From Sphingomonas kyeonggiensis (GTDB lineage: Bacteria; Pseudomonadota; Alphaproteobacteria; Sphingomonadales; Sphingomonadaceae), in the NCBI RefSeq assembly GCF_030812785.1, contig NZ_JAUSTJ010000002.1:62001-126000 (forward strand): DNA of 64,000 nt, in the 5' to 3' direction. Under the pieces are notes generated by a model. It did not search any database, was not told the origin of the DNA, and saw nothing but the letters and a program-made list of their open reading frames with translations. The translations under genes and the position numbers were made by a program. Shown piece after piece: positions 57,379 to 64,000 of this stretch (the first letter of the stretch is position 1; each line of letters starts with the position of its first letter).

Positions 57379-57406
57379 TCCTCCCGCTTCATGAGGGGAG
57401 GGGAAT

Positions 57407-57922
57407 ATGAAGACCCGTTCGCTGATCACCCTGACACTGCTCGCCGCATCGCCGGCCGCCGCCGAAGTCACTGCATCCGCCGATACCAGCTTCATCGTCA
57501 CGCATAAGCTGGCGGTCGCCGCCTCGCCGGCAAAGCTCTGGGCGACGCTGGTTGAGCCCGCCAGCTGGTGGAACCCCGAACATAGCTGGTCGGGCGATGC
57601 CGCGAATCTCTCGATGGATGCGCGCGCCGGCGGCTGCTTTTGCGAGAAGCTGGCCGAGGGCGGCAGCGTCGAGCATCTGCGGGTGCTTTTCGTTCAGCCG
57701 AACAAGCTGCTGCGTCTTGGCGGCGGACTGGGACCGATCCAGGCGATGCCGGCCAGCGGCGTGATGACCTTCGCGCTCAAGCCGGGCGCTGATGGCAAGT
57801 CGACCGAGCTGACCGTCACCTATGCGGTGGCCGGCGGGCCGGGGCTGGGCAAGATCGCCGCGCCGGCCGACGGCATGATTGCCGGCCAGCTCGCCAGGCT
57901 GAAGGCGACAGCGGAGCGGTAA
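57407..57922 (+). CDS. Exported SRPBCC (START-like) protein
   Basis: A 171-residue protein starting at ATG 57407 after GAGGGGAGGGG, with a signal peptide ending near SPAAA. The mature part has the SRPBCC/AHSA1-like start FIVTHKLAVAASPAKLWATLVEPASWWNPEHSWSGDA and STELTVTYAVAG. This fold binds hydrophobic ligands; an exported version is unusual and its ligand is unknown. It is probably co-transcribed with the deacetylase. Confidence 0.8.
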   Translation: MKTRSLITLTLLAASPAAAEVTASADTSFIVTHKLAVAASPAKLWATLVEPASWWNPEHSWSGDAANLSMDARAGGCFCEKLAEGGSVEHLRVLFVQPNKLLRLGGGLGPIQAMPASGVMTFALKPGADGKSTELTVTYAVAGGPGLGKIAAPADGMIAGQLARLKATAER

Positions 57923-58312
57923 GCCCTCCAGTTCCTCGCCGGCAGGAGCTCGGCGAGGGATCGCCAAATCAACATTACCTTTTTGTCATGCCCCGGTCAC
58001 CGCCCGGGGCAGGGGGTAATCGTATCTGGGATCCGTGGCCGGCGGGATCGTCGGTCGCACGCAGAGGTCTTCAGCATGCGGTCCGCCTCTCCGCGCTTTT
58101 CGGCTCAGGGCCGATCGCCGCCCCCGCGATCGTTGCCCGGGTGCCCGCCTCGCCACTGCCCCGGCGGGGCGGGTGTCGCCTGAAGCGCAGGGCTGGCCGC
58201 ACGCCCCTGAAGTCGTCGATGCTGCCCTGGCATCGACGCAATGGCCGGCGGACACCCCCTTGTTCGCCGGCCAACCCTCTCTTGGAGCGGATGGACGCGG
58301 TTGGAGCGACGG
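57923..58312. other. Gene-free 390-bp gap
   Basis: I see no supported gene. It contains a hairpin CCCCGG/CCGGGG near 57989-58013 and GC-rich sequence without a clear promoter. Frames of 67-116 codons cross it, but none has a ribosome site or recognisable composition, so I leave them out. Confidence 0.6.
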
Positions 58313-59002
58313 ATGAATCACCGGATCCTGATCGTTGAGGATGACGCCGCCGCCGCGGACTTCGTGACGCGCGGGCTTGCCGATGCCGGCTTCGCGGTCG
58401 AGTCCTGCGAGGACGGCCGCGCCGGCCTGGCCCGGGCCGAGACGGGCAATTTCGATCTCTGGATTTTCGATCGCATGCTTCCCGGCATGGATGGGCTGTC
58501 GCTGCTCGGCCTGCTGCGCGAGCAGGGGCGGCGGACCCCGGCGATCATGCTTTCCGCGCTCGGTACGGTGGACGACAAGGTCGGCGGCCTCGCCGCTGGT
58601 GCCGACGACTATCTCGCCAAGCCCTTCTCCTTTGCCGAGCTGCGGGCGCGCGTCGCCGCGCTGCTGCGCCGCGCCGACCGGGCCGAGGCGGAGACCCAGG
58701 CCACGCGCATCGTGGTGGGCGATCTCGAGATCGACCTGCTTTCCCGCACGGTCGCGCGCTCCGGTCGCGCGGTATCGCTGGTTGCCCGCGAATTCCACCT
58801 GCTCGAATATCTCGCCCGCCATGCCGGCGAGGTCGTCACCCGGACGATGATGCTCGAGCATGTCTGGAACTGCCGTTTCGATCCGGGCTCGAACGTGGTC
58901 GACGTCCATATCGGCCGCCTGCGCCGCAAGCTGGAGGAAGGCGAGCGCCCGATCCTCCATACCGTGCGCGGCGCGGGGTATCGGCTGGCGGTGGAGGGCT
59001 AG
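58313..59002 (+). CDS. OmpR-family response regulator (orphan)
   Basis: A 229-residue protein starting at ATG 58313 (MNHRILIVEDDAAAADFV). Receiver: acidic pocket D10/D11, phospho-acceptor D53 in DLWIFDRMLPGMDGL, and DDYLAKPFSFAELRARV. DNA-binding winged helix: SLVAREFHLLEYLARHAGEVVTRTMMLEHVW ... NVVDVHIGRLRRKLEE. It resembles the QseB/TctD branch. No sensor gene is adjacent; the DctB-like kinase 5 kb upstream is normally paired with an NtrC-type regulator and so is not an obvious partner. Confidence 0.9.
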   Translation: MNHRILIVEDDAAAADFVTRGLADAGFAVESCEDGRAGLARAETGNFDLWIFDRMLPGMDGLSLLGLLREQGRRTPAIMLSALGTVDDKVGGLAAGADDYLAKPFSFAELRARVAALLRRADRAEAETQATRIVVGDLEIDLLSRTVARSGRAVSLVAREFHLLEYLARHAGEVVTRTMMLEHVWNCRFDPGSNVVDVHIGRLRRKLEEGERPILHTVRGAGYRLAVEG

Positions 59003-59415
59003 TCCCCCTCCATATCGCTATCCCGGCCTCGTGCCGGGGCGACGGGAACCTTGCAAGATAGGACTTCGCCTGCTCTCTGAAAGCATGGTGCGGCTCTCCT
59101 CGCCCACACGCAAGTGTATCAAGAGATTCAATGAATTGTTCGATCCGCAGGTCGAACGTTGCATGCCGGGACGGTGGGCCCTCGGGCTGCTTGGCGGCAG
59201 AGGCGGGATGGTGTATGAGTCGCTTTCCGGCGAAAGCCTTTCCCGCAGCGCTTGACTCGGCGTTGGCGGATGCATATGTCGCGCATCTTCCGAAAGATCG
59301 GTTTCACGGCGGCGCCTTGGCGTGTTCGTCGTGCCGCTGCATTTCGGAAGTCAACGCTACGAGATGGGGTGTGAGCTGCCATGCGGCACCCCGTGGAGCT
59401 GGGAGAAAAAATTTC
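59003..59415 (+). promoter_or_regulatory. Gap upstream of rpsM with repeat fragment and promoter
   Basis: No gene is supported. A CCCGGC/GCCGGG hairpin at about 59022-59046 is followed by a fragment of the 193-bp repeat (59051-59074). A likely sigma-70 promoter, TTGACT (59252-59257), 17-bp spacer, TATGTC (59275-59280), could drive the alpha operon from about 135 bp before rpsM. Confidence 0.55.
59051..59074 (+). repeat. Fragment of the 193-bp dispersed repeat
   Basis: TTGCAAGATAGGACTTCGCC plus TGCT matches the first 24 bases of the unit at 24735-24927 with two changes. It is also preceded by a small palindrome, as in both full copies. Confidence 0.6.
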
Positions 59416-59784
59416 ATGGCTCGTATTGCGGGTGTCAACATCCCGACCAACAAGCGCGTCGTCATCGCGCTGCAGTACATCCACGGCATTGGCCCGGCCA
59501 AGGCCAAGGAGATCACCGAGAAGCTGAACATCGCGGCCGAGCGCCGGGTTCAGGACCTCTCGGACCAGGAAGTCCTGCAGATCCGCGAGGCGATCGACGC
59601 CGGCTACACCGTGGAAGGCGACCTGCGTCGCCAGACCGCGATGAACATCAAGCGCCTGATGGACCTCGCCTGCTACCGTGGCCTGCGCCACCGCAAGGGC
59701 CTGCCCGTCCGTGGCCAGCGCACGCATACCAATGCGCGCACCCGCAAGGGCAAGGCCAAGCCGATCGCCGGCAAGAAGAAGTAA
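59416..59784 (+). CDS. rpsM: Ribosomal protein S13
   Basis: A 122-residue S13 starting at ATG 59416 ([33 protein letters not shown] ... [26 protein letters not shown]), which bridges the 30S head to the 50S subunit. First gene of the alpha operon here. The frame upstream is open but starts earlier only by chance. Confidence 0.98.
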   Translation: MARIAGVNIPTNKRVVIALQYIHGIGPAKAKEITEKLNIAAERRVQDLSDQEVLQIREAIDAGYTVEGDLRRQTAMNIKRLMDLACYRGLRHRKGLPVRGQRTHTNARTRKGKAKPIAGKKK

Positions 59785-59809
59785 GCGCTAGGTCGGAAGG
59801 GACAGAAAA

Positions 59810-60199
59810 ATGGCACGTGAACCGCAGCGCATTCGCCGTCGCGAGCGCAAGAACATCACCGCCGGCGTCGCCCATGTGAACGCCAGCTTCAACAACACGA
59901 TGATCACCATCACCGACGCGCAGGGCAACGCCATCTCGTGGTCGTCGGCCGGCATGATGGGCTTCAAGGGCTCGCGCAAGTCGACCCCGTACGCCGCCCA
60001 GGTCGCCGCCGAGGACGCGGGCCGCAAGGCCGCCGAGCACGGCGTGCGCACCCTCGAGGTCGAGGTCAAGGGCCCGGGTTCGGGTCGCGAATCGGCGCTC
60101 CGTGCGCTGCAGGCGGTCGGCTTCCAGATCACGTCGATCCGTGACGTGACCCCGATCCCGCACAACGGCGTCCGTCCGTCGAAGCGTCGTCGCGTCTAA
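59810..60199 (+). CDS. rpsK: Ribosomal protein S11
   Basis: A 129-residue S11 ([60 protein letters not shown] ... [16 protein letters not shown]) of the 30S platform. It follows rpsM by 25 bp. rpsD, which lies between rpsK and rpoA in E. coli, is absent, as is usual in alphaproteobacteria. Confidence 0.98.
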   Translation: MAREPQRIRRRERKNITAGVAHVNASFNNTMITITDAQGNAISWSSAGMMGFKGSRKSTPYAAQVAAEDAGRKAAEHGVRTLEVEVKGPGSGRESALRALQAVGFQITSIRDVTPIPHNGVRPSKRRRV

Positions 60200-60210
60200 A
60201 TCCTGCTTGC

Positions 60211-60238
60211 ACCGCGAGCCCTGAGGCGGGCTCGCGGT
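60211..60238 (+). promoter_or_regulatory. Strong hairpin between rpsK and rpoA
   Basis: Perfect 11-bp stem ACCGCGAGCCC/GGGCTCGCGGT with a 6-base loop and no T tract. It may protect or process the mRNA rather than end transcription. Confidence 0.6.
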
Positions 60239-60295
60239 CCTGCAGCTGTTACCTGGCGGGATGGCCTCAAATCCCGCCCAACATGAGGAAAGCCC

Positions 60296-61363
60296 GTGTC
60301 GGTCAACGCTAAGAACTGGCAGGAACTCAAGAAGCCCAACGGCCTCGAGAAGAAGCCCGGTGGCGATCCCAAGCGCAAGTCGACCTTCGTAGCCGAGCCG
60401 CTGGAGCGTGGTTTCGGCCTGACGCTCGGCAACGCGCTGCGCCGCGTGCTGCTTTCGTCGCTCCAGGGTGCCGCGGTTACCTCGATCAAGATCGAGAACG
60501 TCCTCCACGAGTTCAGCTCGCTGGCAGGCGTGCGCGAGGACGTGACGGACATCGTCCTCAACGTCAAGCAGATCGCGCTCAAGATGCAGGGCGAAGGCCC
60601 GAAGCGCCTCCAGCTGTCGGCCACCGGCCCGGCTGAGGTGAAGGCCGGCGACATCGCCGTGTCGGGCGACATCGAGGTGATGAACCCCGATCTCGTCATC
60701 TGTCACCTGGACGATGGCGCGACGCTCAACATGGAGCTGACCGCCGACACCGGCAAGGGCTATGTCCCCGCCGCGTCGAACCGTCCGGCAGACGCCCCGA
60801 TCGGCCTGATCCCGGTCGATGCCCTGTACAGCCCGGTCCGCCAGGTTTCGTACAAGGTCGAGAACACCCGCGTCGGCCAGGAGCTCGACTACGACAAGCT
60901 CACGCTGTCGATCGAGACCGATGGCACGATCACCCCGGAAGACGCCGTGGCCTATGCCGCGCGCATCCTCCAGGACCAGCTGGCGCTGTTCGTCCACTTC
61001 GACGATTCGGCGGTTACCCGTTCGGCTCCGATCGGCATGGCAGCTGCGGCTGCTCCGGCCGAGGGCGGTTCGGGCGATGCGTCGCAGATCAACCGTTACC
61101 TGCTGAAGAAGGTCGACGAGCTGGAGCTTTCGGTCCGCTCGGCGAACTGCCTCAAGAACGACAACATCATCTATATCGGCGACCTGGTCCAGAAGACCGA
61201 AGCCGAGATGCTGCGCACGCCGAACTTCGGCCGCAAGTCGCTCAACGAGATCAAGGAAGTCCTGTCGTCGATGGGTCTCCGTCTCGGCATGGAAATCCCG
61301 GGCTGGCCGCCTGAGAACATCGAAGAGATGGCCAAGAAGCTCGAGCAGGAGATCATGGGCTAA
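60296..61363 (+). CDS. rpoA: RNA polymerase subunit alpha
   Basis: A 355-residue subunit starting with GTG 60296. The N-terminal assembly domain includes [34 protein letters not shown], a linker follows, and the C-terminal domain ([58 protein letters not shown]) contacts UP elements and activators. Length near the alphaproteobacterial norm. Followed by a terminator, which leaves rplQ to be transcribed separately. Confidence 0.98.
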   Translation: MSVNAKNWQELKKPNGLEKKPGGDPKRKSTFVAEPLERGFGLTLGNALRRVLLSSLQGAAVTSIKIENVLHEFSSLAGVREDVTDIVLNVKQIALKMQGEGPKRLQLSATGPAEVKAGDIAVSGDIEVMNPDLVICHLDDGATLNMELTADTGKGYVPAASNRPADAPIGLIPVDALYSPVRQVSYKVENTRVGQELDYDKLTLSIETDGTITPEDAVAYAARILQDQLALFVHFDDSAVTRSAPIGMAAAAAPAEGGSGDASQINRYLLKKVDELELSVRSANCLKNDNIIYIGDLVQKTEAEMLRTPNFGRKSLNEIKEVLSSMGLRLGMEIPGWPPENIEEMAKKLEQEIMG

Positions 61364-61389
61364 GGCCTGCGATCACCGCGAAACAAACG

Positions 61390-61427
61390 AAAGGGCCGTC
61401 CCGAAAGGGGCGGCCCTTTTGCTTTGC
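61390..61427 (+). terminator. Rho-independent terminator after rpoA
   Basis: Stem AAGGGCCG-CC/GG-CGGCCCTT with a CGAAA loop, followed by TTGCTTTG. Confidence 0.9.
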
Positions 61428-61438
61428 CTGTGCCCCTC

Positions 61439-61602
61439 GGTGGTGACGTAGTTTGAAGTTACCCAGCGGGCCAACCCACAACCGTCATCCCGGCGAAAGC
61501 CGGGACCCAGGGTTTCTCTGCCTTGTCGCTCTTGGCTCTGGGTCCCGGCTTTCGCCGGGATGACGATATGGGAAGTCGACACCGCCAAATTACGTCACCA
61601 CC
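61439..61602. repeat. Nested palindrome between rpoA and terminase genes
   Basis: Outer perfect 12-bp inverted repeat GGTGGTGACGTA (61439-61450) and TACGTCACCACC (61591-61602). Inside lies a long palindrome (61483-61565): CGTCATCCCGGCGAAAGCCG with GGACCCAG, mirrored exactly by CTGGGTCC with CGGCTTTCGCCGGGATGACG. The inner part belongs to the same family as 56102-56213. Confidence 0.88.
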
Positions 61603-61707
61603 GCCCCTCTCTGCCCTTGACATCGCCGCGCTGATATGGTACAAAACAGGAACAATGCCGTCCTGCGCCTTTGCGCCGGGCGGCATTGTTCGTTTCCGGG
61701 ATGAGCG

Positions 61708-62277
61708 ATGGCGGGTGGCGACATGGGGAAGATGGGTGAGCAGGGGCGCGTGGTGCGGCAGGCGCGGAATCGGAAGACGCAGGTGATCCGTACCGGGGGC
61801 AAGCGCTGGTCCCATGCGGCGGAGCGGGCGTTCCTGGAGGAACTGGCGGCGACCGCCAATGTGCGGGCGGCGGCGGAGGCGGCGGGCTTTTCGACCACGG
61901 CGATCTATCGGCGGCGGATGCGCTGGCCCGGCTTCGCGGCCGCGTGGCAGGCCTGCCTGGAGCAGGGCTATGCGCGGATCGAGACGCAGTTGATCGCGCT
62001 CGCCACCGACAGCCTGCGGAGCGAGCCGGTCAGTGGCGCCGCCGTGGCGACCGGCAAGGCGATGAGCGTCGCGGAGGCGATGAACCTGCTCAAGCTGCAC
62101 CGCGCTTCGGTGAAGGGCGGCGCGCCGCAGCGCTATGACGCACGCGCCCGGCCGCCCGACATCGAGGCGGTGCGGGCGAGCATCCTGCGCAAGATCGAGG
62201 CGATCGAGCGTGCCGGTGCCGGTGCGGGGAAGCCGGCGCGGGCCGCGAAGCGAAGCGGGCGGACAGGGGAGGCGTGA
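61708..62277 (+). CDS. Small terminase-like DNA-packaging protein
   Basis: A 189-residue protein placed directly before the large terminase gene. Residues 30-75 (GKRWSHAAERAFLEELAATANVRAAAEAAGFSTTAIYRRRMRWPGFAAAW) form a helix-turn-helix like the DNA-recognition domain of small terminases and of gene-transfer-agent gp1-like proteins. The C-terminal half is helical, ending in an Ala/Arg-rich basic tail. It would recognise DNA and hand it to the large subunit. ATG 61708 is the likely start, but 61723 and 61732 are possible. One base separates its stop from the terL start. Confidence 0.8.
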   Translation: MAGGDMGKMGEQGRVVRQARNRKTQVIRTGGKRWSHAAERAFLEELAATANVRAAAEAAGFSTTAIYRRRMRWPGFAAAWQACLEQGYARIETQLIALATDSLRSEPVSGAAVATGKAMSVAEAMNLLKLHRASVKGGAPQRYDARARPPDIEAVRASILRKIEAIERAGAGAGKPARAAKRSGRTGEA

Positions 62278-62278
62278 A

Positions 62279-63586
62279 ATGGGGATGCTGGCGCCGCGGA
62301 TCGGGCGGCTGGATGCCGGACAGCGTTTGCGGCTGCTCGATGCGCTGAGTGCGGCGGAGCTGCGCGCGCTCGACGGCGACTGGAGCGAATGGGCCCATGC
62401 CGGGCAGCAGGCGCCCGAGGGGGACTGGCGGACCTGGGTGCTGATGGCGGGGCGCGGCTTCGGCAAGACGCGGGCGGGCGCCGAATGGCTGCACGCGCTC
62501 GTCCGCGAGAGCGGTGCGGTGCGGATCGCGCTGGTCGCGGCGACGATCGAGGAGGCGCGTCGGGTGATGGTGGAAGGCCCATCGGGGCTGCTCGCCACCG
62601 CGCCGCACGGGGGCGTGCGCCCGAGCTTCGAGGCCAGCCGGCAGCGGGTGGTCTTCGCCAACGGCGCCGAGGCGGTGCTGTTCTCCGGCGCCAATCCGGA
62701 CGCGCTGCGCGGCCCCGAGCATCATTTCGCCTGGTGCGACGAACTCGCCAAATGGCGCCATCCCCAGGAGAGCTGGGACATGCTGCAACTGGGGCTGCGC
62801 GCCGGTGTGGCACCCCGCGCGCTGGTCACCACCACGCCGCGGGCGGGGCTGGCGGCGCTGCGCGGGATATTGGCCAGCCCGGACACCGTCGCGACGGGCG
62901 GGGCGTCGGGCGACAATCCGCATCTCGCCCGATCCTGGCTCGATGCGATGGCCGATGCCTATGGCGGCACCCGGCGCGGGCGCGAGGAGATCGACGGGCT
63001 GCTCGATCCCGATATCGAGGGCACGCTGTGGCCGTCGGCGCTGATCGAGGCGTGCCGTGGCCCGGCGCCCGACCCGGCCGGGCTGGTGCGGGTGGTGATC
63101 GGGGTGGACCCGCCGGCCAGCGCCGGAGGGACGTGCGGCATCGTGGCGTGCGGGGTGGATGCGGACGGCATCGGCCATGTGCTGGCCGATCATTCGGCGA
63201 GCGGGCTTTCGCCGGAGGGCTGGGCGCTGCGCGTCGCGGCGGCGGCGGAGGCGTGCATGGCCGATCGCGTCGTGGTGGAGACCAACCAGGGCGGCGACAT
63301 GGTGCGCGCGGTGCTGCGCGCGGCGAATGTGCGGCTGCCGCTCCGCACGGTGACGGCGACGCGGGGCAAATCGGCGCGCGCCGAGCCGGTCGCCGCCCTG
63401 TTCGAGAGCGGCGGGGTGCGACTGGCCGGACGGTTCGACGCGCTCGAGGCGGAATTGATGGGCATGACCGTGGCGGGAAGCTATAACGGCCCGGGGCGCT
63501 CGCCCGACCGCGCCGATGCCATGGTATGGGCAATCTGGGCGCTGATGCTGGCGGCGCCGGCCCCGCCGCGGGTACGCACGGCTTGA
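62279..63586 (+). CDS. terL: Large terminase subunit (phage/GTA-type DNA packaging ATPase-nuclease)
   Basis: A 435-residue packaging motor starting at ATG 62279. ATPase: Walker [13 protein letters not shown] (58-64 GRGFGKT), Walker B and catalytic Glu HFAWCDE (D154, E155), coupling motif LVTTTPR. RNase-H-like nuclease: D277 in [11 protein letters not shown]334/D340 in [11 protein letters not shown]413 in [10 protein letters not shown]. All expected residues are present, so the enzyme looks intact. It resembles gene-transfer-agent g2 terminases of alphaproteobacteria. No portal or capsid gene follows; rplQ does. Confidence 0.9.
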   Translation: MGMLAPRIGRLDAGQRLRLLDALSAAELRALDGDWSEWAHAGQQAPEGDWRTWVLMAGRGFGKTRAGAEWLHALVRESGAVRIALVAATIEEARRVMVEGPSGLLATAPHGGVRPSFEASRQRVVFANGAEAVLFSGANPDALRGPEHHFAWCDELAKWRHPQESWDMLQLGLRAGVAPRALVTTTPRAGLAALRGILASPDTVATGGASGDNPHLARSWLDAMADAYGGTRRGREEIDGLLDPDIEGTLWPSALIEACRGPAPDPAGLVRVVIGVDPPASAGGTCGIVACGVDADGIGHVLADHSASGLSPEGWALRVAAAAEACMADRVVVETNQGGDMVRAVLRAANVRLPLRTVTATRGKSARAEPVAALFESGGVRLAGRFDALEAELMGMTVAGSYNGPGRSPDRADAMVWAIWALMLAAPAPPRVRTA

Positions 63587-63673
63587 CTTTCGCGCCCGAA
63601 TCCGCTTTGGGCGCGCCTTCGCGAAATTCGCACACGGGTTTTGGGCAGCGGCCCTTATCGCTGCCTGGCTTGG

Positions 63674-63712
63674 GGTACCGGAGGGTACCCATCAAAGTAA
63701 TACTTTGATGGG
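63674..63712 (+). promoter_or_regulatory. Palindromes upstream of rplQ
   Basis: GGGTACC is repeated (63673-63679 and 63683-63689), each copy itself containing palindromic GGTACC. A perfect palindrome with 12-base arms, CCCATCAAAGTA and TACTTTGATGGG, surrounds a single A (63688-63712). It lies 40 bp before the rplQ ATG. It may be an operator, a protein-binding mRNA hairpin, or a terminator of the terminase pair. Confidence 0.7.
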
Positions 63713-63752
63713 CGCCCCCAAACGGCCCCCAGACGAACTGAAGGAAGTTACC

Positions 63753-64000
63753 ATGCGTCATCGTGTTGGCGGCCGTAAGCTGCAGCGTACCTCGGCTCAC
63801 CGCATTGCGCTGTTCCGCAACCTGAGCGCCGCCCTGATCAAGCACGAGCAGATCACCACCACCCTCGCCAAGGCGAAGGAGCTTCGCCCGTACGTGGAGA
63901 AGCTGATCACGCTCGCCAAGAAGGGTGGCCTGTCGAACCGCCGTCTGGCCCATGCTCGCCTGCTCGACGATGCGCAGCTGGTGAAGCTGTTCGACGTGCT
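63753..64000 (+). CDS. rplQ: Ribosomal protein L17, 3' end missing
   Basis: The first 82 codons of L17 are visible ([58 protein letters not shown]), running off the window end. L17 sits at the tunnel exit. In most bacteria rplQ directly follows rpoA; here about 2.4 kb with the terminase pair lies between. A good ribosome site (AAGGAAG) precedes ATG 63753. Confidence 0.97.
   Translation, partial: MRHRVGGRKLQRTSAHRIALFRNLSAALIKHEQITTTLAKAKELRPYVEKLITLAKKGGLSNRRLAHARLLDDAQLVKLFDV

Noticed and set aside
57986..58316. Small genes in the gap before the response regulator
   Set aside because: Several overlapping frames of 67-116 codons exist, but none has a ribosome site, signal or family resemblance.
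51345..59002. The DctB-like kinase and the OmpR-type regulator as a cognate pair
   Set aside because: They are 5 kb apart on opposite strands, and DctB-type kinases normally work with NtrC-type rather than OmpR-type regulators.
61708..63586. Complete prophage between rpoA and rplQ
   Set aside because: Only two packaging genes are present. There is no integrase, portal, capsid, attachment-site pair or tRNA gene in the interval.

Overview
The window is a high-GC alphaproteobacterial chromosome segment, most likely from a sphingomonad (Sphingomonas or a close relative). The evidence is a PhoK-type alkaline phosphatase like that of Sphingomonas, a CtrA cell-cycle regulator whose promoter region is dense in GANTC (CcrM) sites, a Bpt/Ate-type aminoacyl-tRNA protein transferase, and the gene order of the str-S10-spc-alpha ribosomal super-cluster. 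No rRNA, tRNA or CRISPR array was seen.

Positions 1-36234 are a patchwork of short housekeeping and accessory transcription units. In order they are: a secreted beta-helix protein cut by the window start; a VOC protein coupled to a PhoK-like phosphatase; DsbD plus a redoxin; a three-gene amidoligase-type module (circularly permuted ATP-grasp, alpha-E/DUF403, transglutaminase-like); Bpt; threonine ammonia-lyase; a secreted amidohydrolase; an HPP membrane protein; ctrA; a LysR/pirin/WrbA stress cluster; a VanY-type peptidase; a Gly-rich secreted protein with an MVL-like lectin domain; an RluA-family synthase plus ArfB; an AraC regulator; free-Met sulfoxide reductase; an RcnB-like protein; an M28 peptidase; a universal stress protein; the E2/E3 part of the pyruvate dehydrogenase operon; several membrane or lipoproteins; and a bactofilin. 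Palindromic GC-rich repeats fill many of the gaps.

Positions 36506-64000 hold the translation super-cluster: rpsL-rpsG-fusA-tuf, then rpsJ to rpmD, then rplO-secY-adk, then rpsM-rpsK-rpoA and a partial rplQ. The order is classical but broken by four insertions, each with its own terminators or promoters: a gene of unknown function between tuf and rpsJ, a sensor histidine kinase on the opposite strand between rpmD and rplO, a deacetylase/SRPBCC/response-regulator block between adk and rpsM, and a phage- or GTA-like terminase pair between rpoA and rplQ.

The most interesting signals are a composite dispersed repeat (palindrome plus a 193-bp unit) in two full copies and one fragment; two dense GANTC clusters, one at ctrA and one in a gene-free gap; the terminase pair inside the alpha operon next to large palindromes; and a transglutaminase-like protein whose catalytic Cys appears replaced by Ser.
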